Part shown: positions 56,756 to 64,000 of the stretch, piece after piece | Numbering within the stretch: the first letter of the stretch is position 1 | Layout of the letters: each line of letters begins with the position of its first letter | Origin: Bromus sterilis | Lineage: Eukaryota; Streptophyta; Magnoliopsida; Poales; Poaceae | NCBI GenBank assembly: GCA_950022295.1 | Contig: OX465601.1 | Span: forward strand, 71,371,501 to 71,435,500 | Direction: 5' to 3' | DNA: 64,000 nucleotides | Notes under the pieces: model-generated | The model's input: only the letters and a program-made list of their open reading frames with translations | Databases searched by the model: none | What the model was told of the DNA's origin: nothing | Position numbers and translations under genes: made by a program

Positions 56756-58567
56756 CTACTACCAACTTAGGCCAAAAGCCTAAGCTTGGGGGAGTACGTG
56801 CCCTTCTCACTTTTCCATTGTATTATCCGTTTTATTTTTGTTCGCTTTGATCTTTTCGAAGTTTTTGCCCGTTCTTCTTTCTTTCTTTCTTTCTTTGCAA
56901 CAACAACAAAAAGATTTTCTCTTTTGCTTTCGTTTAAACCTTTAAAAAACCCAAAAAGATTTCCTTTCTCTCTTTAGTTTGCTTTGTTTTCAGAGTTCAG
57001 CTCGAGTCCGTGATGGCATTTGATAATATTTCCCACGTTCGATCGTGCAAGTGACAAGGCAGTAATGACGAAGATCGAAGGAAGGGAAGCAACAAGGAAA
57101 ACCGGTATGAACTCTTCTTGTTTCTACTCTTGTACATATGCGTGTACTTATGATCTAGAAACCAGCTTGTAGCGACATAGTGCTATGTTTACAATGCTTT
57201 CCCAGTGTTCATGCTTTCCTTGTGGCTAATATCAAATAGCTAGAGTACATAATGTGTTGTTGAAATGATTTACATGCATTGCATTGTTCATGGTTTGGCA
57301 TACTGAAGTGGTATTTCCCTTCGGAGAATTTTTGGATTGACTTGGCACATGTTCACACATGTTTATGACTAAAAAGTCTATTATGCCTTGATGATCTTTT
57401 TGTTTCAGAATAGTTATATCACTTTCATGCCCGATTCAATGTTGCTTTGTCGCTCTGCATGTTTATGACAATTATTGCTATCTAGTTGGTCGCTTACCAG
57501 TCCTTTGCTAGCCTTCGCTCGCACTAAGCGGAATTCTTCTTATGCATCCAAAATCCTTGAAACCAGTTATTCCATATGAGTCCACCATACCTTCCTATAT
57601 GTGGTATTTACCGGCCACCCCTAACTCAGACTTTCTTGTGCCATCTCGAAATTTATTCAAAAGATTCCCTTTTGTAACCGTACAAGCTCATGGTGCGGTG
57701 AGGGAAAATCAGTATCTATCATGCCAAAAATATTGACGGAAGTTTTAACTAGTCATTTAAAAAAGGAAAGTTACACCTCCTCCATACTTGATGATGGAAT
57801 GAAATGGACCAAGTGCTGCTAATGATAGATGGAACGAGCTTCCTTCCAGACTTGTGGCAAAATAAGGTTCCATAGACTGTCAAATGATAGATGGATAAGG
57901 GAACAAAAGTGTAAGAAAAAAAATTATTAATATAGTTGGCATGGGAGATATTGAGAGACCTTTACCGTTCACCGTTGACTGGAAAGTTGCACTTCTCAAA
58001 AATGTTTTTGTCTCTGTTTTCAAAACCAAGAGCTCTGGCACATGTTTAGTCTTTGCTTCCAACCACGGGTTTTCAACCTTGCCACCAAAAGCCACGGTTT
58101 GAGAGTCTCCCCTTCTTTCTTCAAAGCACCAACTATGAGAGCATAATTGTCATTCTTAGTGTAATATGCATTGTCCCAAAGTATTACATTGTCTTCTGCA
58201 TGCTTGTGTTATTGCTAGTCTGAAATACTGAGTTCTAGTCACCTTTAAAACTCCGGAGGAGTTTCTGCATTTATGTTTTGCTTCACTCATGGAGGCTAGC
58301 GAAATGTCACTCAAGTATGTTAAGCTATGTGCATTGTGATCTTGTCTTGATTTTCAGTAGCATATTATTTAATTTTAGTTGTTTGTGATTGATCACATGA
58401 AAGAAGAATTGCTTCGTGCATTGTCCTTATAGCATTGTTTCAATACTTGCTAAACTCTTTTCGTAGTACATGCTTATATACATCTAATGAAGCAAAATAG
58501 TTTGTCAAAGTTTTCTTTGTCGCGTCCAGTTCGTTGAACTGAATTGCTTGAGGACAAGCAATATGCT
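56756..58567 (+). other. Element D 3' untranslated region
   Basis: About 1.8 kb with no credible gene. An internal polypurine-tract copy lies at 56782-56794 and a short (TTTC)n microsatellite at about 56872-56897. Confidence 0.5.
56782..56794 (+). promoter_or_regulatory. Internal polypurine-tract copy of element D
   Basis: AAGCTTGGGGGAG, identical to the tract before the 3' LTR (58568-58580), only 27 bases after the ORF2 stop codon. Confidence 0.55.
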
Positions 58568-58581
58568 AAGCTTGGGGGAGT
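58568..58581 (+). promoter_or_regulatory. Terminal polypurine tract of element D
   Basis: AAGCTTGGGGGAGT directly before the 3' LTR (TGATACGTC at 58582). Confidence 0.8.
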
Positions 58582-59895
58582 TGATACGTCTCAAACGTAT
58601 CTACTTTTCCGAACACTTTTGCTATTGTTTTGCCTTCATTCTTGCATGATTTGGACGAAACTAACCCGGACTAACGTTGTTTTCAGCAGAGCTGCCTGTA
58701 TGGTTTTATTGTGTGCAGGAAAATGGATTTTTAGGTATCTCAGAAAATTCCGGGAAAATTCACAGAAAATCCACGCACCAGAAGCTTCCACCAGCCAGAA
58801 GTGGGGCCACAGGGGGGCCACAGGGGCCCCAGGCGCCTGGCTGGCGCGGCCCCACCCCTGGCCGCGCCGGGGGGGGTGCCTGGGAGGCCTCCACTTCCTC
58901 TCGTGCCCTACCTCGACTCCTATTTATTATCTTGACGGGAAAACTCCAGAAGAGAAGTCGCTTTTCCAGTTTCCGTCGCGGAGCCGCCGCCACCCTCTGT
59001 TCTTCTTCGGGAGGGCTAATCTGGAGGCTGATTTGGCCTCCGGAGAGGGAGATCGTCGCCATCGTCATCACCATCACCAATCCATCCCTCCTCCATGACT
59101 TCTCTTCACATGTGTGAGTAATTCCCTGCTGTAGGCAAAGGGGATGGTAGGGATTGGATGAGTTTAATCATGTAATAGTTCGTCAGATTGTTAGGGGCAT
59201 GTTGCCTATCATCTACTTTGGTGTTTATCTTCTTTGCTTCAACTTGTTGCTCTTAATGCTTGTCACTTTGGGCCCAAGTGCCATGTTTTCAGATCTGAAC
59301 CCTATGTGTTTTCATGAATATATTTGTGTTCTTGATCCTATCTATGAGTTGTATGCACCTATTATGGTCCGGAACCGGCGATCCCAAAGGTGACAGCTTG
59401 AGACACAAAAGGGGATGGACTATAGTTTGAGGATTCCTTGTATCCATTGATTGTTAATGCTTTGTTTGGTTGCTCTTTGACAGGAGCACCTTAATCTCCA
59501 TAAGTTCCTTTTGGCCCCGTTCGTAGCGGGATGGTAGGACAAAAGATGTTGTGCAAGTTCTTATTGCAAGCACACACAACTACCTACGGGATACATGCCT
59601 AATGTTTGATATTTGCCTAGATGATCATTGCTTTTCTGTGTGCCTTGCCCCGTGTTAGAATCTATTACATGTTCACCCTAATCCATGCAGCGCCCAACCA
59701 TCCATCTCCCTAGCCTACAGTGTTTCAATCCTGCTGGTCATTAGTTGCTACTTTTGCTGTTTACTTTTGCTGTCGCCACCATCACTATCATATTACCATT
59801 ACCACTTATCTTTTGTTGCAAGCAAGTATATTTCAGGTGCGGTTGAATTGACAACTCAACTGTCAAAGCTTATAAATACTCTTTGGCTCCCCGTG
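58582..59895 (+). repeat. Element D 3' LTR, interrupted
   Basis: Matches 50610 to about 51920 and breaks off after CCCCGTG at 59895, where element E starts. The last about 70 bp of the LTR are beyond the window. Confidence 0.88.
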
Positions 59896-60715
59896 TGTAA
59901 CACCCTCAAAATCAGTAACAGTAATCACTACAGTGATTCCACTGTTAGTGATCATTACTGTTGATGATCAAGCCATGATCACCTTTGATCAAAGCTCTGT
60001 CAATTTCCAACCCTGATAAAATTTTCAAATAAATGTGGATTGTAAATCTTGCTCCAAGGATTGTGGATGCATGTCAATCAACTTGACCATGGTTAAACCA
60101 AATCCAACTAGCCATTTGAATAATCACAAGTCAATGATGGATATGAAACAGTGAGTGTTGAGTTACTAAATTGCCCCTTGAATATTAATATTAAAGCAAT
60201 GTGGAAGATTGAAGTAAACCCTAGGTGTTGCAAGCACTTCCATTATTTAATAGCAAATAATGTTGGGCCATGTTAAAAATAACAATGGATATTCTTTAAA
60301 GTGTTTTATAAATATTATGAAATAAAATTAGTAACTTTGGGAATTGTTAAATTGCCATGGAATAAAATAAACAAGTGGGAATTTTAAATGAACTAAAAAT
60401 TATGGAAACAATTTTATAAAATGCCTAATAATCAGTAGGCCATAATAAAAGTGAATTAGGGTTTTATTGTAATGTTTTAATAATGTAGATAAATAAAAAC
60501 AGTAGCAAAATAATAGCTTTTACCTCATATTAAATAATTTAAAGGTCTAAGGGATTTTATTTTTGTACCAAAATTTTTGTGGCATCATGTTAAAGTGTAA
60601 CACTAATATAGGTGCAATTATAACATTTTACAAAAATCAAAACCTAGCTAAACTAAATACAAACAGAAAAGAAAATTTAAAAGAAACAAAACAAAGAGAA
60701 AATAAAAAGGAACTA

Positions 60716-61505
60716 AAACCCGCCTGGGGCGAGGCCCACCCTGGGCCCAGCCCCCCCTCTCTCTCTCTCCTCCCACCAACCCCCACCTTCTCCCTCCCTG
60801 TGGCCATGCCGCACGCGCCATGGCAGGGAGGCCATGCCGCCATGGCCCCCTCCACCTGCTCCCTCGCCCCCACTCCCTACCTGCTCTCCCACCTGCCCAT
60901 GGAGATAAGGACGAAGGCCCCCTTCCCCTCCCCTACCTCTCTCCCTCCCTCTGCTTCCCCCCCCCCCCCGATCTGGAGAGAAGGAGCCGGTCTCTGTCGC
61001 CACCGTCGACATGCTCTTGCCACCGCGCAGCCCCAGGCCTCTCCTCGCCGAGCCACTGCTCCCATCGGACTGGCGCACTCCTCCATGCCGGCTGCACCCC
61101 AAGCCAAGGCCAGGACCCCCCCCCCCTCGAGTTCCCCTGACCCCGCCTTGCATCCCGCGGCCGCCGCGGCATCGCCGTCACCTCCGGCACCTCCCCCGAG
61201 CCCGCTGCCACCCCTTCCGCCCTTCGTGAGCTCTCCCCTCGGTTCCCTCTCTCTCCCTCTCGTTTCGTCGCCGTAGGGCGCCGTCTATGTCGCGTCGAGC
61301 TCCGGTGGTCGCCCTTGCTGGTCGCCGCACCTCCCATGGTCGGGCCGCAGTGCTGGCCGCCGCACCTCCCATGGTCGGGCCGCAGTGCTGGCCGCCGCGC
61401 CTTCCACTGGCCGCCGCCCGGCCGCCTCCCTTGGCCCTGCCCTCCTACTCGCCGAACAGCCGCCGCCGGCCACAGCCACGGCCATGGTTGTGCGCTGTGG
61501 CCTGA
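60716..61505. other. GC-rich, Pro-rich open block in element E
   Basis: High-GC segment with overlapping open frames on both strands and Pro/Ser/Arg-rich translations. No known domain. I do not call any of these frames a gene, since high GC alone gives long frames. Confidence 0.5.
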
Positions 61506-61954
61506 TGTGTGTGGCCTAATTGGCCACTGACCCGTGGGCGAGATGCCCCTAATTACCTGCTAATAAAATTGAAACAAAGAAAAATCCCTGTTAGTTATTA
61601 GAGAAAATGACATGTGGGCCCTGGAAAATTATTTAGTTAAATAACGGCTAACTAACACATGTGCCACTTACAGATGGGCCCCATGTTGTTTAATTAATTA
61701 AAATGCTTTTATTGAAATGTGAGTATGACATGTAGGCCCCACTGGGTAATTAGATTTAATTAATTAAATTATTAACATGTGTGGCTGACATGTGGAGTCC
61801 ACATGTCAGCACTGTTCTGGATAGACTTGTGGATAATATTTCTATTTTAATAATAAAAGAATTCCAAAAATCATTTAAATGATTTAAAACTTTGAAATTC
61901 AATAACTTTTAAACCGTAACTCAGATTCAAAAACTTTATACATGAAAATTGATC

Positions 61955-62425
61955 AGAAAAATATAACAAATACGAATACGCTATCCGTATGTCTACCACC
62001 CCCCTCTGACGTACCGAACATCGACATTCCCCCCCTTCGGGCCGTTTGTCGATAATTCCCGGTACCGATATACGTTGCCCGGATGTAAACTTTTGTATAC
62101 GAAAGCTGCTCAGAACGGATCACCAAGTTCGGATATGATACCCATACCCCCACCACACCCCTCTAACATGCCGAACATCGAACCGTCCCCCTCCGGTACT
62201 GTTAGTCCGATAATTGCCCGATACCGATAAACCCTCCGGATGAATTTATTCTGAACACGAAAGTTGTTCGGAATAGTTCATCTAACCCGGATACACCACC
62301 CACACCTGTGTCGGATATCCACGACACCTCCGGCATGATATCTCCCCCCTCCGGACACCTTGTCCGATAATCACCCGGAGCCGGTATTTCATCCCCGGAT
62401 GAATTCCCGCTCCGAGCAACGTGCA
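61955..62425. repeat. 157-bp degenerate tandem array in element E, three units
   Basis: The motif GTC(C)GATAATxxCCCGG recurs at 62048, 62205 and 62362, exactly 157 bp apart. It sits within longer similar blocks (CGAACATCG, then CCCCCTCCGG, then CCGGATGAA). Confidence 0.75.
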
Positions 62426-64000
62426 TCGTACTGCGTTAGAACCCCGTTTATAATTCATCTGTTATGTCTTGCATTTGTATTGCTATTATTGTTATGTATT
62501 TATTGTTTCTTCCCCCCCCCTTAATATCCGGTAGACCCCGCTGCTGCCGTCGACTACACCGATGCTGAGTACGACTACTTCGTCGACGACCGTACCGCTA
62601 CTGATGAGCTACCAGGCAAGCAGAGCCATTCTCTTCCCCAGAGATCGCCTATCTTTCCGTACATTTCTTGCACTAGGCATTGTTACTGCCGCTGCTACGA
62701 TTACAATCCTATTCAATTGCATAGCCTGTTTTTGTCGCCCCTTGATGTACCTTCCTTTAATCCTTTGCTGCCTATTATTACTTATGCATTATTCAGCAGT
62801 AAACCCTGCGCATTGTTAGCTAGGTTTAGAATAGCGGGCTATGATCACTCTGGGGAGTGAACGCGGATTACAATTATTATAACTGCAACAGGTACGGATC
62901 AATGCAGACGCCCTAGGGAACCTACAACGGCGAGACTATGCCGAGTCGCTTCGCGTTTGATTTACGAGTGGAATGGACTCGTATTTCACTCCCGTCGGCT
63001 CAGTAGCGTAGCATCACCGGGATGATACGAGGTTTACCTCTTTAGTTCATTCCGCTGATGTCTCAGTCGAGCCAGGTCAAGTGTACCATCGAGGGTGATT
63101 CCTCCTAGTTTCACTTAATGGTAGGGACTCGAACCAACTGGTGTCCTTAAAGGTAAGAAGTCGGGCGACCCAACGGTGCCCGCGAGAGGTATTGCGACGG
63201 GACGACAGGGAGGGTACGACCAGTGTACCGGTGTGCTTGGCCCCTGGTCGTTGGCCGCGAGAGTTACCAAACTACGAAAGTCGAGCTCCTCCAGGAGCAC
63301 ACGAGAGACAAGGTAAGGAGACGGTTCACCTTGTTGGTAACCGCAGTGACTTGGTGGGACGACGGGGCAGGCACCGATGTACTGGTGGTCCTGGCTGCTG
63401 TCGTTGTCCGCGGGTCAGTTAAGTCGAGGCAACGATAACGGTTGTCACGCAGGTTAATTAAAATGTTAAATGGTTCAGTGAATGTCTTGAGTTGGCTATA
63501 TGCCATGCACGCACTACCTACCCGTGGGAATTACGAGTTATGGGCTCCTCTGCTTCGTAGTGTCGTCCGAGGACTCTTCAGACGTCAGCAGTACTGCGGG
63601 CTGATTGCCGGGAAGTGGTGTTGTCTTATTTGCTCGCGCGGTGGTGTCTTATTTGGATTTGCTTCAACTTCACCGACCATCCACGCACCGTGCAGGAGTA
63701 CGTTCGGGTTGGGGTCCAAGGCTCGGCGTACTTAGGATTTAGACCGGCGGATGGCCTCTCTGTTGAGTTTGAAAGATGGGCTATGAAGTGTCGGATAGCC
63801 TCGGTGGAGCGTTCCCTAACAAGGTTCCCTCCACCCGGGAGATCCGTGCGTGTAGCGTAACACAAGTGCACCCCTGCAGGGAAGATTAATCTATTCGAAT
63901 AGCCGTGTCCATGGTAACAGGACGCTTTATGCTGAAGCTGGATCTTACCACTAGAAACTATTATTATTAAACTGTATGGTTCCGAGTTTTCTTCCTCGCA

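Larger units (their letters stand above)
50610..64000 (+). mobile_element. Element D: non-autonomous Athila-like Gypsy element (3' LTR disrupted by E)
   Basis: LTRs start TGATACRTCTCAAACG at 50610 and 58582. The PBS follows the 5' LTR and the polypurine tract GCTTGGGGGAGT precedes the 3' LTR. Internal genes are gag, protease and an Athila-type ORF2. The interval between protease (ends 54757) and ORF2 (starts 55542) is under 800 bp and contains no RT, RNase H or integrase. Element E breaks the 3' LTR at 59896, and D's true right end lies beyond the window. Confidence 0.85.
59896..64000 (+). mobile_element. Element E: long LTR of an A-related element, partial
   Basis: Starts TGTAACACCC inside D's 3' LTR; CCGTG (59891-59895) is the candidate TSD. 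No end is reached by 64000, so more than 4.1 kb of LTR is present if this is all LTR. The overall plan resembles A: AT-rich start, GC-rich block (about 60716-61505), AT-rich remainder. Near 63870-63930 it shares an alignable stretch with A (CACCCCTGCAGGG, then AGCCGTGTCC). No coding domain is recognised. Confidence 0.65.

Noticed and set aside
59896..59910. Natural end of element D's 3' LTR at 59896
   Set aside because: The 5' LTR continues for about 70 more bases to GTCATCA, and a new TGTAACACCC terminus begins here, so this is an insertion point.
60563..61276. 237-codon frame in element E as a gene
   Set aside because: It starts in AT-rich sequence and runs into a Pro/Ser/Arg-rich GC block that is also open on the other strand.

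Overview
The window is a grass nuclear intergenic region, most likely from a large-genome pooid or Triticeae-type cereal. I found no host gene in it. Almost every base belongs to LTR retrotransposons inserted into one another. The lineages (Copia SIRE/Maximus-like, Gypsy Tat-like, Gypsy Athila-like and very-long-LTR non-autonomous elements) and the depth of nesting support a large cereal genome; the species cannot be fixed from the sequence alone. All element boundaries were found by eye from repeated termini, TG...CA ends, primer-binding sites and 5-bp target-site duplications (TSDs).

Layout. Element B (positions 1 to 48941, minus strand, left LTR cut about 250 bp short by the window edge) has LTRs of about 4.27 kb and an internal region of only about 4 kb. 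That region has no recognisable gag-pol, one unknown small protein gene broken by a stop, and two degenerate tandem arrays. Element C (7038-21279, minus strand, TSD CATAG) sits in B's internal region. It is a 14.2-kb SIRE/Maximus-like Copia element with gag, protease, integrase, reverse transcriptase, RNase H and a very large extra 'env-like' gene that appears to have its own promoter and intron. Element A (24919-47346, plus strand, TSD GAGGG) sits in B's right (5') LTR. It has 3.8-kb LTRs around a 551-bp internal domain with no coding capacity. Element T (27932-42237, plus strand, TSD TACTC) sits in A's 5' LTR. It is a 14.3-kb Tat-lineage Gypsy element with gag-pol, a second RNase H and a multi-exon antisense gene.

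To the right, 48942-50609 is older, unassigned sequence (F). Element D (starts 50610, plus strand) is an Athila-like element with gag, protease and an Athila-type ORF2 but no reverse transcriptase or integrase. Element E begins at 59896 inside D's 3' LTR and runs off the window; it is a distant relative of A.

Order of events from nesting: F is older than B and D, B is older than A and C, A is older than T, and D is older than E. Hand counts of LTR differences agree: C about 0.7 %, T about 3 %, A several per cent. No element shown here is intact. C, T and D all carry stops or frameshifts, and A, B and E have no visible gag-pol (E is seen only in part), so these would depend on proteins from other copies.

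The points most worth a second look concern the extra genes. The env-like genes of C (Copia) and D (Gypsy) both have a splice acceptor a few bases before their ATG and a second copy of the element's polypurine tract just after their stop codon. T carries an antisense gene with several good introns, one of which holds a 130-bp tandem array with hairpins.
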